This document shows positions 9,323 to 17,639 of a stretch of DNA of 64,000 nt, piece by piece (within the stretch, counting starts at the first letter, position 1; the number at the start of each line of letters is the position of its first letter). The notes beneath the pieces are model-generated. The model did not search any database, was not told where the DNA came from, and saw only the letters and a program-made list of their open reading frames with translations. The position numbers and the translations under genes were made by a program. This stretch comes from CAWAND01 sp963807065. Lineage in GTDB: Bacteria; Chloroflexota; Anaerolineae; Anaerolineales; E44-bin32. The stretch is taken from positions 1,302,001 through 1,366,000 of the forward strand of contig CAWDZQ010000003.1 of the NCBI GenBank assembly GCA_963807065.1, written 5' to 3'.

Positions 9323-9826
9323 TCAGTTTCCCGGAGTCTCGGAGCTGGCGCTGCGCGGCACGTAAAGACCCAGGCTGTCATTGAACGGAACGTAATCTTT
9401 GTACTTCAGGGCTTCCTCAGGCGGGGGGAAGTGCGGCACCGCCAGCACGTAGGTGTGTTCTGTCCTTGCCCGGTACATGCACGCCTCGGCCTCATTCGGG
9501 CCGCAGTTGTAGACCTTGCGCGGGTAGAAGTAGAACTGCATCAACCCCACTTCGGCATAGGGCTGGATGATGCTGTGAGGTGGGACCACGATGCTTGAAC
9601 TCTCGGGTGTCCGCGAATGCACAAACGCGATGTAGTCTGCGAAGGTATCCCCCAGCGCCCAGCGAGCGCCGCGCTCCCAGGCGGGTTGACTCAGCCGGGT
9701 CAAGGTCTCCGGAAGGGCTTGAATAGACGGGCTCCGGTAGAAACCCAGGAACTGGAAGCCCAATCCCAGTACGAGGATCAGGATGGCTGCGTATGGCGAA
9801 GATATGTGGAGCAGGAGTCGCTTCAT
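9323..9826 (-). CDS. Single-span membrane protein, N-terminal half of a split GT-C-like protein
   Basis: Protein of 167 aa. It has one hydrophobic segment (about residues 10-30) and a following soluble domain, probably outside the membrane. FYFYPRKVYNCG, EAEACMYRA and YVLAVPHFPPPEEA match the N-terminal 190 residues of the protein at 5851-7869; two cysteines in this region are kept. The TGA stop at 9325-9323 is in frame with the next gene (ATG at 9319), so a single base change would join them. I cannot tell whether the split is natural. Confidence 0.7.
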   Translation of the reverse strand: MKRLLLHISSPYAAILILVLGLGFQFLGFYRSPSIQALPETLTRLSQPAWERGARWALGDTFADYIAFVHSRTPESSSIVVPPHSIIQPYAEVGLMQFYFYPRKVYNCGPNEAEACMYRARTEHTYVLAVPHFPPPEEALKYKDYVPFNDSLGLYVPRSASSETPGN

Positions 9827-10073
9827 ACCTAAAGCTCGACCTCCAAGGTCGTCTGGCGACCAGTGCCTTGCATCGCCGATGTACGGCCCTCAGGTGCCCA
9901 AACCGATGTCACGGGCGGGTTGATGGCTGGCCCAAGCTAACACCAAGAATTGGCTGCGCTTATCATTTGGGATCGGCCTTCGGCCCACCACAGACAACCA
10001 TTGAAGGCCACTTCGCTAGGAGATGCGACACCTCCCGGCCAATCTGCTTCCACCGCTTCGTGATTAGTAGCCT

Positions 10074-12044
10074 TCACTTGGCGGGTCCGTTCAAGACTTT
10101 GGAAAAGATTGCGCCTTGGCGTGAGACTTGCGCGAGGGTCGTCCACTCGTCGGCATGGCGGAAGTTGAAGCCCGGCGAGCACGCTATGATTTCGTCGGGT
10201 TTGGTGACTAAGACGTCGTTCACCGTCCGGGCGTGAACAATGTGCAGATCGGGCCGGGCGAAGGGTGCAACTTGTGACGTGTCCCGGAACAGAACACTTA
10301 CAACTTCATTCTGCCGCGCGATCTGGTTGACGTCGTTTGTGGCTTCTCGCAAGGACGTGCACCAGTAGTCCATCTCATACCTCTGGTAGGCTCCACCCGT
10401 GCCGCCGACAATGGCATTGTAGTACACGTACTCGTATGGGTGGAGTTGAACAATGCCAGCCACACCTGGTACCAGAACCACCACGACTAGAAGGGCCTGG
10501 AGGCTCTGCCGCTGCAACCAACTGAATAACCCGTCTAACGCCAATCCTGCAAACACAAAAAACGGAGGTGTTGCGAACAGAAGTTGGCGAAACGTGCCGT
10601 ACAACGTCGGACGAAGGACGACGAAACCCAACAAGGGCACGAGGAGCCATAGGCCGATTATCCACAACAGTCTTCGCTCTTCCACCGGACGCCGGCCCCA
10701 AGAAATCGTACCAACCAGCCCGATTGCGGCTAGGGGGATGACAGGTAAGGTGAATTGGATCAACATCAGGCCCACGACATAATCAGGAGGCAGGCTTGTG
10801 GAAGAAAAGGAAACACCTCTATAGAGGACGCTGATCTCGTGGGGGAAGTTGGCCATCACTCTCAGACTGGCCAACCCTCTCGAGAATGGCTCGCTCCACA
10901 GAAAGGGCCAAGTAGCCACCGATACCACAAGGGCCACCAAGCCGACCATTGCCACGGGAACCAGACAGCGAACTCCCAGTGTCCAAACCAACAGGCAGAC
11001 TAGCAACACCCCAGCAAATATCGCGCCGACTCGAATTGAAATGGTCATCCCCAAGCAGGAACCGGCAGCGGCTAGCAATACCCAGCCCCGGTGCCTATGA
11101 ACAAGTGCCGGAAGACCGATGCCAAGGGCTAACCTTGCCGTCACCCACGCCGTGCCGAAGATGAGGGCGGCCATCCAGAGCGATGCAAGGCACACATAGC
11201 TTGCAAGCCACTTGGCCAAGTAAGCATCCAGAGGTGTCTTCGCGGCGTCGCCGGCAATGAAGTGGAATGCAGCGGTCAACAATCTTGGCCCGCTGCTTTC
11301 GTAGGCGGTACGGAGTCCCCAGACTGAGGCTGACAGTGACCAGTGCGTGACCCCCACATCGATGCCCGAGCAGACCAATGCCACGATGAGAATGCCCAGC
11401 GTCATCCATTCGCGTTTTGCCGATGGCGGCCCCACATCAAATGGGGACTCAGCAGAGGATTCGGTTGTGGGCTTCTGTGAACCTGGATCGAGGCTGGGCA
11501 CGTTGCTCAGTTCCCGAACAGAGTAGATCCCCAACATCACGGTAGCAGCGAAGAATCCCATCATGGGAGTGTCCTTGGGGTTGATGAACCCATGGCCAAA
11601 CAAGAGAGGCTGAGAGCCGAACAGGATGGTTCCAGCGACCGCTGCTGGCCACCTAACAAAAAGGAGTAGCAAGTAGTAGAGGGAAACGCACCCAAGGACG
11701 AATGACAGGAAGTAGGTGAAGTGGACGGCTTGGAAAGGCTCCAATCCTAACGGGATGGCCTCAATGGCCTTGGTGCCGACAAGAGACAGAACAGAGAAGA
11801 AAGGGCCGTAGTATCGCAGATCTGCTACCGTCGCGGCCGGGTCGAATTGGCCCAGATATGACTGGATTGTCTCTTCCGCATAGACCATTTGGACGTACTC
11901 ATCGCTCGATACTCCGTAATCTTTGACAACCAAAAAACCAACAAGGACCAAGGATGCCCCCAGAAGCAGTGCCACTCTATGTGTATTGACTGGTCTACTA
12001 CGAGGATTCACGTTGCTCGTACCCTTGGTGACTGGAGGAGACAA
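10074..12044 (-). CDS. Glycosyltransferase family 39-like membrane protein
   Basis: Protein of about 656 aa, polytopic. VSSDEYVQMVYAEE (D48-E49) follows the first span. FGHGFINPKDTPMMGFF and, near the end, LHPYEYVYYNAIVGG and EMDYWCTSLREA match the protein at 3753-5702, so these are paralogues. PMT/ArnT-like polyprenyl-phosphate-sugar-dependent transfer is the expected chemistry; the substrate is unknown. The longest frame starts with TTG at 12044. A GTG at 12011 with AAGGG about ten bases upstream is a good alternative and would drop 11 residues. The gene is poorer in GC than most of the window, and the 914 bases upstream hold no gene. Confidence 0.8.
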   Translation of the reverse strand: MSPPVTKGTSNVNPRSRPVNTHRVALLLGASLVLVGFLVVKDYGVSSDEYVQMVYAEETIQSYLGQFDPAATVADLRYYGPFFSVLSLVGTKAIEAIPLGLEPFQAVHFTYFLSFVLGCVSLYYLLLLFVRWPAAVAGTILFGSQPLLFGHGFINPKDTPMMGFFAATVMLGIYSVRELSNVPSLDPGSQKPTTESSAESPFDVGPPSAKREWMTLGILIVALVCSGIDVGVTHWSLSASVWGLRTAYESSGPRLLTAAFHFIAGDAAKTPLDAYLAKWLASYVCLASLWMAALIFGTAWVTARLALGIGLPALVHRHRGWVLLAAAGSCLGMTISIRVGAIFAGVLLVCLLVWTLGVRCLVPVAMVGLVALVVSVATWPFLWSEPFSRGLASLRVMANFPHEISVLYRGVSFSSTSLPPDYVVGLMLIQFTLPVIPLAAIGLVGTISWGRRPVEERRLLWIIGLWLLVPLLGFVVLRPTLYGTFRQLLFATPPFFVFAGLALDGLFSWLQRQSLQALLVVVVLVPGVAGIVQLHPYEYVYYNAIVGGTGGAYQRYEMDYWCTSLREATNDVNQIARQNEVVSVLFRDTSQVAPFARPDLHIVHARTVNDVLVTKPDEIIACSPGFNFRHADEWTTLAQVSRQGAIFSKVLNGPAK

Positions 12045-12958
12045 GCTCGAATTCGAAACCGAAACACACCTACGAGGAGTGCTGGCATTCGGAGGCCAAT
12101 TGAATCGTGGCCCGGGCCCTCGGAAGCCCTGGCGTGCGCCGAACCTATTCTATCGCCAGGTCACCGGCCAGCGTCCAGAGTTGTGCGCAATCCCATCTGC
12201 ACTCTCATGACCACCTTCATGTGTGGTGATCTGAAACACTAGCTCGTCTCGAGTTACCAACGGATGCGGGGGATGGTGGACATGGCTTCCAGGTTCTTGC
12301 ATGAGGTCTCCCGGTTCAGACAGCGGAGCGGTGCTTGTGCCTTTCCACACCTGACGTTGCGGTGTTGTCGCCATAACCCTGGTGCCAGGTTGTTGCATCC
12401 AATGAGTCGGACTGCGTTATCCTCGGACTCCCCCACACGCTTCAAATCCTAGAGACACTTATCGGATTGATGAGCCTATGTTCGGGCACGTCACCGTGAT
12501 TAGGTTCCTGCAGCGAAGGTCCGGAAGGACGGTACCTTGCGACCTATACCTCCAAATGAAGGTATGGACAAGCACAATGGGATCTTCACTGGCTAGTAAT
12601 CTGGCCAGTGAAGAGTGGGCGCGACTAAGGCGGCCAGGTCCCAGAGGCGGGTAGGGACGACAGGAAGGGCATTTGTGGCGGTGAATCTCGAGGCATTCAA
12701 GGGCGTTGCGGATAAGAAGCCGTAGTGGCATATACTTCGCGCCACTGGGATAGGCAACCTGTGACCCTCAAGTTCCCGGGTGGATGTCATGGACCGGATG
12801 ATGGCTTGCCCCATTCCCCTTCCCGACTCTGATTTCGCCCAACCAACCCTAGTCACCGCTGGGCGGCGTGCTGCCGGGGCTTGGGCGATCGAGAACCCTT
12901 CGACAAAGGTCGGCCATCGGACAAGCATGCCTCGATAGCCTGCGATCAACGGTTCAGT
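12045..12958. other. 914-base gene-free stretch
   Basis: No frame here gives a protein with recognisable composition, motif or membrane pattern; the short open frames on both strands look random. I found no tRNA fold, no tandem repeat, no transposase remnant and no stem-loop followed by a T-run. The stretch lies between two minus-strand genes, so it must contain the leader or promoter of the gene starting at 12044 and the 3' end of the 13927 transcript, but I could not pick a convincing promoter. GC is visibly lower than in the flanking polymerisation genes. Confidence 0.5.
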
Positions 12959-13927
12959 TTACACTTCCTCTGTTGGGTCGGACTCCCAAGGTGACGTTAG
13001 GGCCGTCCGCATCCGATAGTGAATTTCTTCACTAAGTCGTCGGTTTTTGGCGATCAGATCCGCCAGAAGGCCCAACAGAAAGACCTGAAACGCGATCAGT
13101 ATCAGGCCGGAGCCGACGATTACAGACTGGACATGGCCCGAACCCTGACCGATCGCAAAGTAGTAAACGTAACGGACGAACAGAACCAGTGCGGTCAGAA
13201 ACGGTATCAGGCTCAGAAGTGTGAAGACTCTGAGCGACTCGTACATCATGAAAATGCGCAGGATCGTGACCGCCGAACGGACCACATAATTGGGGAGGTT
13301 ACTGATCAGTCGTGATTCCCGGAGCTTGGGATTGGTCAAGATGGGGACGGAAGTCACGACGAGCCCGCGCTTGCCAGCTTGAATGATGGTCTCCAGCGTG
13401 TACGTGTAGCTGGAGAAGACCACCAGCTGCGCCGCCGCCTGCCTTGATAGAGCCCTGAAACCGCTGGTGGCGTCCTGGACATCGGTGGCCGACGTCCAGC
13501 GCACCACCCGAGTCCCGAGTTTCTGCAATGACTTCTTCAACCAGGAGAAGTGGGCGATGGTATCCACCTGACGGTCCCCCACCACCATGTCGGCCTCGCC
13601 GCGCACAATGGGGCCCACCAGATCAGAGATGCTCGCCCCTTGATACTGATGATCTCCATCGGTGTTGACAATGATGTCCGCTCCAGCATTGAGACAGGCA
13701 TCCAGACCGCCGGCGAATGCAAAGGCAAGCCCCCTGTTGCGGGGGAATCGGATGACATGATCCACGCCCAGGTCCCGCGCCACAATGGCAGTCCGGTCCG
13801 TGCTGCCGTCGTCAATCACCAGGGTTTCGATGACGTCCACCCCCGCGATTTCACGCGGCAGATCAGCCAGCGTATCGGGAAGTGTGGCTTCCTCGTTGTA
13901 GCATGGAATCTGGATGATAAGCTTCAC
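12959..13927 (-). CDS. Polyprenyl-phosphate glycosyltransferase, GT2 (DPM1/GtrB-like) with C-terminal membrane spans
   Basis: Protein of 322 aa. The catalytic domain (1 to about 215) starts IIQIPCYNEEATL and has VIDDGSTD at 38-44 and the metal-binding NTDGDHQY at 88-95. This is the DxD arrangement of dolichol-phosphate-mannose-synthase-like GT2s. DATSGFRALSR follows near residue 160. Two hydrophobic segments lie at about 228-255 and 263-290. Such enzymes transfer a sugar from a nucleotide sugar to polyprenyl phosphate on the cytoplasmic face. The neighbouring GT-C proteins need exactly this type of donor, so it probably serves them (inference). The start ATG is followed directly by the GT2 core. 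Confidence 0.9.
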   Translation of the reverse strand: MKLIIQIPCYNEEATLPDTLADLPREIAGVDVIETLVIDDGSTDRTAIVARDLGVDHVIRFPRNRGLAFAFAGGLDACLNAGADIIVNTDGDHQYQGASISDLVGPIVRGEADMVVGDRQVDTIAHFSWLKKSLQKLGTRVVRWTSATDVQDATSGFRALSRQAAAQLVVFSSYTYTLETIIQAGKRGLVVTSVPILTNPKLRESRLISNLPNYVVRSAVTILRIFMMYESLRVFTLLSLIPFLTALVLFVRYVYYFAIGQGSGHVQSVIVGSGLILIAFQVFLLGLLADLIAKNRRLSEEIHYRMRTALTSPWESDPTEEV

Positions 13928-13959
13928 GGTTTGCGACTCCCCTCACCACCCACTGGCGG

Positions 13960-15033
13960 TTAGGATGGCAGATTTAGATTGTCCTGTGAAGTCTCAAGCG
14001 AGACAGGGTTGGCATCGAAATGGCGTTCCAAGAGTCCAACAGCCAAAGCACCCAGGGCCAGCAGGGCCAGAAAAAGAAGATTGGCCAGCAGGACACTTGC
14101 CCCCAACGCAATGAAGGCCATCAGGCCCAGCATCACCGCCGCCAGTTGCATTGCCAGCACCGAACGGTTCGAGTCCAGCCCCAATGCAACCAGCCGGTGG
14201 TAGGTATGGTCCCGATCTGCCCGGTAAATGGGCCGGTGCCGGCGCAGGCGCGAAAAGACGACCAGGGTAGTATCGAAGATCGGCACGCCAAGAACCAGGA
14301 TCGGCGTGAACCATGAGACCCCTTGGGGCAGGCCGGCACCTGCCGGCACATAGGCGATCCCGACGGCCGCGAGGATCAATCCCAGGACCTGCGCGCCCGA
14401 GTCTCCGAGGAAGATGAATGCCGGGGAGGTATTGAAGAAGAACACACCCAGGCAGGCCCCGAGAAGCCCAGCCGAGAGGGAAGACAGCACCGGCTGTCCA
14501 GCATCGATCGTCACCAGCATGAAGAAGGCGGCCGCCACGCTTGCCAGGCCAATGGCCAATCCGTCTTTGCTGTCCACCAAATTGAAGGCATTCACCAGCC
14601 CGACCACCCAGAAGACGGTCAGAGTCAAGTCTACCCCCACGATTCGCGTGACGTGAACCTGAATGCCGAAGGCGATCAGCAAGCCGGCGGCGAGCAATTG
14701 GCCGCCCAGCTTCCAATACGGCGCCAAGTCGAAGCGATCATCCAACACACCCCAGCCCATCATCCAGGTGGCGCCAATAAGGATAGCCAACACCTGCTGG
14801 TCGAGCTGAGGTCGGACGATGGCGTAGGACAACCAGAGCGCCATCACGAGGACCAAGCCCCCTGTCAGCGGCGTCGGTTCTCGATGAGTCTTGTGAGGGG
14901 CAGAACCGGGAACATCAACCAAGCCGAGCCGTGACGCGTATCGTCGGGCGAGCGGCGATAAAACCAAGGCGCATACGCTTGCCACCAAGATCATCGGGAA
15001 GAGATCGGCCAGCCGTGTGATCAAAGACGCCAC
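13960..15033 (-). CDS. Undecaprenyl-phosphate sugar-1-phosphate transferase (MraY/WecA/TagO family)
   Basis: Protein of 357 aa, about ten membrane spans. Family motifs appear in order: HKTHREPTPLTGG (47-59), the Mg-binding GVLDDRFD (95-102), NAFNLVDSKDGLA (148-160), FIFLGDSGAQVLG (207-218) and the cytoplasmic DRDHTYHRL (273-281). It catalyses transfer of a HexNAc-1-phosphate (or similar) from UDP-sugar to undecaprenyl phosphate, the first step of a lipid-linked glycan. In the third motif a serine stands where WecA/MraY relatives usually have glycine (D-S-K-D-G rather than D-G-x-D-G). It lies between a DPM1-like GT2 and a Wzy/WaaL-like gene, which fits polysaccharide initiation rather than peptidoglycan. 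Confidence 0.9.
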   Translation of the reverse strand: MASLITRLADLFPMILVASVCALVLSPLARRYASRLGLVDVPGSAPHKTHREPTPLTGGLVLVMALWLSYAIVRPQLDQQVLAILIGATWMMGWGVLDDRFDLAPYWKLGGQLLAAGLLIAFGIQVHVTRIVGVDLTLTVFWVVGLVNAFNLVDSKDGLAIGLASVAAAFFMLVTIDAGQPVLSSLSAGLLGACLGVFFFNTSPAFIFLGDSGAQVLGLILAAVGIAYVPAGAGLPQGVSWFTPILVLGVPIFDTTLVVFSRLRRHRPIYRADRDHTYHRLVALGLDSNRSVLAMQLAAVMLGLMAFIALGASVLLANLLFLALLALGALAVGLLERHFDANPVSLETSQDNLNLPS

Positions 15034-15069
15034 CGCCTCATGTGAGCTCGGATTCTCCGAGGTGCCATG

Positions 15070-16650
15070 CTATGCCGAGTCCGATTCTAGCATCGCTGGC
15101 AATCCGCCAGTGGTCGGATCTGTATGGTTTTTGGTTGGGCTCCAATGGAGCAAATGAACGTAGGCGACGGTAATCAAACCGTTGACAATCCAAATTTGCG
15201 GCAGCGCAAAGGTGTCCAAGCTGAAGCCCTCAACTACTTGCGCCGCAATAGCCAGAATCCCCACCAGTCCCAGCGTCCGGGCCATCCCGTCTCCCCGAGC
15301 GAAGAGGCTCCAAGCACAGCCCCCGATGACCAGGATCCAAGCCAGGTAGGCCGAAAAGCCAAGCAAGCCGGTTTCAGCCAGCAGGCGGATCCACAAGGTC
15401 TTGGGATTGGGGAAGGTGGGATTGTTGGGACTGAGAACCGCCCGGATCTCGGTCAAGGTGTAGCCGTAGGCCGGAACGGAGGTCGGAAACAGAAAACCGG
15501 CGTCACCCGGGCCCACACCAAAGACGGGGTAGGCCTCAAAGGCCGAAAATGCCGTCCGCCAGTAGACCAATCGCTCAGCAAATGCCACCCGATTAGCCAG
15601 CTCGTAGGTAACGGCGTATGGATGCTGTTGACGAATCGAGATTATCTCATTGGGAACCTGGAGGATTCGGCGGAGTCGCCAGTCATGGGCCGCGCCGACC
15701 TTGACCAGGCTGTAGCCGGCGCCCACGATCCCCAGGATCCCGAGCACGACGGCGGCTGTGACCATGACGCCCTGAAGACGGACTCGCCCCAGGGCGTCAG
15801 CCGGCCGGAGCTTGCGTGCCAGGCGGCCTGAGACCCCGCGCGCCAGGAGCAGGTAGATCAACCCCACCATCACAATCAGGCTGAGCATGCTGATTCGGGA
15901 ACGAGCCATGACCAATATGGCACTCCCCCATCCGAGCAGGACCAGCTCGACGGAGAAGAATGTCCTCCGGCGCGTGAAAGCCGAGAACCGGGTCAGCACG
16001 CTGCCCAACCACAATGGCAGGTACAGTACGACAAGTTGATCGCCCAACCACGAGGGCTCGAACGCCATGCCGGAGACCCGGTTGCGGAGGAGGTCACGCA
16101 CTGAGATCATGCGCTGGATCCGGTTGAGCGTCACCGGTATGTTGGCCACGTTGTCGGTGACATAGATTGCCTGCAAGCTGGACCAAATGAGCGTAAGCAC
16201 GGCCCCAAAGTACAACGCCCATAAGGATGTTCGGATGCGGCGCTCTGAATCGGGCAGGCTGACGGCGCACAGGTAGAAGCAGACACCGATTCCAAGCGTC
16301 GCCAGGGCTCTCAGCTCACGGCTCATAGGGACTGTGCCCTTGTAGGGACCCAGGGGCAGCGTCAGGCCGATACCGGCTGAAAGCACCGCCAGCAGGACGA
16401 AGAGAAACAAGGGGCGAACATGACCCGGAAATCGCCCATCGGCGAGAACGTAGGGCACCAACCAGGTCAGGACCAAGAGGATAAGGATCAGGGCAGAAAG
16501 CGGGTAAACGCTGGAGTCACCTACATAATTCCTGACCAGGGGAAAGCTCGTCACCGGCACGGCCACCAACATTGCCAGCCACAACCACCATGAGACGTGC
16601 TTGATGGTCTTGCCAGGCCGGAGAAAAGCAAAGGGGAGGGATATGTCCAT
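15070..16650 (-). CDS. O-antigen ligase / polymerase-like membrane protein
   Basis: About 526 aa with 10-12 membrane spans. A large outer loop towards the C-terminal half contains YWRTAFSAFEAYPVFGVGPG followed by NNPTFPNPKTLWIRLLAETG, the pattern of the Wzy_C / WaaL family (R, then GxGPG, then H/N-rich, then LxExG). Members either polymerise lipid-linked repeat units or ligate the glycan to an acceptor; sequence alone does not decide. The ATG at 16650 is preferred. The frame extends to a TTG at 16716, just below the Wzz-like gene, but the extra 22 residues lack hydrophobic or conserved character. It follows the chain-length gene directly, as in Wzy-dependent loci. Confidence 0.85.
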   Translation of the reverse strand: MDISLPFAFLRPGKTIKHVSWWLWLAMLVAVPVTSFPLVRNYVGDSSVYPLSALILILLVLTWLVPYVLADGRFPGHVRPLFLFVLLAVLSAGIGLTLPLGPYKGTVPMSRELRALATLGIGVCFYLCAVSLPDSERRIRTSLWALYFGAVLTLIWSSLQAIYVTDNVANIPVTLNRIQRMISVRDLLRNRVSGMAFEPSWLGDQLVVLYLPLWLGSVLTRFSAFTRRRTFFSVELVLLGWGSAILVMARSRISMLSLIVMVGLIYLLLARGVSGRLARKLRPADALGRVRLQGVMVTAAVVLGILGIVGAGYSLVKVGAAHDWRLRRILQVPNEIISIRQQHPYAVTYELANRVAFAERLVYWRTAFSAFEAYPVFGVGPGDAGFLFPTSVPAYGYTLTEIRAVLSPNNPTFPNPKTLWIRLLAETGLLGFSAYLAWILVIGGCAWSLFARGDGMARTLGLVGILAIAAQVVEGFSLDTFALPQIWIVNGLITVAYVHLLHWSPTKNHTDPTTGGLPAMLESDSA

Positions 16651-16719
16651 CAGCAGGTCAGAACCAAGCTGAAGCTGAAGATGGGGCCGAATGATCCGGC
16701 CTCCGCGCCAAGACAATCA

Positions 16720-17529
16720 TCATTCTGACCCTCGTCCAATGCGCGTCCAGCCCGCCCAATCCCGCCGGGACAACGCCGCAAGCAACCCCAGAACAAGCCC
16801 GACAAGCGTCCCGCCCAGGGCGAACAGCGCCCGCGCTTGCCGAGTTGGCTCGCTCGGCAATTCAGCTGAGCGTGCGCTGCTGATCACCATCCCCGGAAGA
16901 ATCCCGTGACTTAGCCGAGCTTCGGCGAGAAGTTGTGAACTCACTTGGTTCGGGTCAAGATCGAGATTCATCTCATCACAGGACCAAAGGTTGGACCGCC
17001 CGTCCGCTACCACCACCTCCGGCTTGCACGCCACGCTGAAAAGAAGCGCCTGGAACTCTCCCGCCTTGACGGCATGAGCCTGAGCCGCCACGAACTCGGC
17101 GGTCGCCGCCGATGCCCAGGCGTTGGCGCGCTCGGAGGCATCCGCAGGTGAGCCGGCTGTCGCTCTCAAATACCATTCGCCTTCAAAATGGTCCAGTCTG
17201 AGATGGGATCGGAAGTCGCTGGCCCCGGAGCCGGCCAATGTCGGCGACAATTGCGCGCGGGCTGCCTCAAGTGTGGAGTCGGACAGAAACAGATCCTGCG
17301 TTCGCAGATCTGCCTCATACTGCACGTTGTCGGAATATGGCACGGCCACATTGGGGTCCACCCCGATGCCGAGGCTCGCGCTCGCCTGGTAGGTTGGCGG
17401 CAGGACCCAGTTTGCCGCCAAACCCACCATTCCGCCCAGAACGCCCATCAAGAAGATGAGCGGCCAGCGGCCCAACAGCTTGCTGGCCACCTGAGAGGGT
17501 TGCACATCTTGTGAGAGGAGTGAATCCAT
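16720..17529 (-). CDS. Wzz-like polysaccharide chain-length / co-polymerase protein
   Basis: Protein of 269 aa. A span at about 24-44 is followed by the typical LPPTYQASASLGIG entry into an outer domain. A C-terminal SEPTRQARALFALGGTLVGLVLGLL precedes and forms the second span (about 228-252). Two spans flanking an outer, partly helical domain are the topology of PCP (Wzz/Wzc N-terminal) proteins. No tyrosine-kinase domain follows, so it is the Wzz-like short form. It probably sets the length of the polymer made by the next gene downstream. A CACKP-type cysteine pair (about residues 167 and 183) in the outer domain might form a disulfide. Confidence 0.8.
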   Translation of the reverse strand: MDSLLSQDVQPSQVASKLLGRWPLIFLMGVLGGMVGLAANWVLPPTYQASASLGIGVDPNVAVPYSDNVQYEADLRTQDLFLSDSTLEAARAQLSPTLAGSGASDFRSHLRLDHFEGEWYLRATAGSPADASERANAWASAATAEFVAAQAHAVKAGEFQALLFSVACKPEVVVADGRSNLWSCDEMNLDLDPNQVSSQLLAEARLSHGILPGMVISSARSAELPSEPTRQARALFALGGTLVGLVLGLLAALSRRDWAGWTRIGRGSE

Positions 17530-17639
17530 GGGAGTTTTCCACCCAGCCGTCGGATCGTCAGCCTACCAGTCTACCACCGGCGGCCTTGGCTTCCCAAAGG
17601 GGGACATGCACCGTGCCGAGTCGTTCGACGAGGCACCTG

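Noticed and set aside
12377..12390. CCCTGGTGCCAGGT, repeated at about 33074
   Set aside because: A 14-base match between two places is expected several times by chance in 64 kb, and I saw no further copies or longer flanking similarity.
12418..12470. tRNA-like CTTCAAATCCTAG
   Set aside because: No acceptor, D or anticodon stem can be folded around it.
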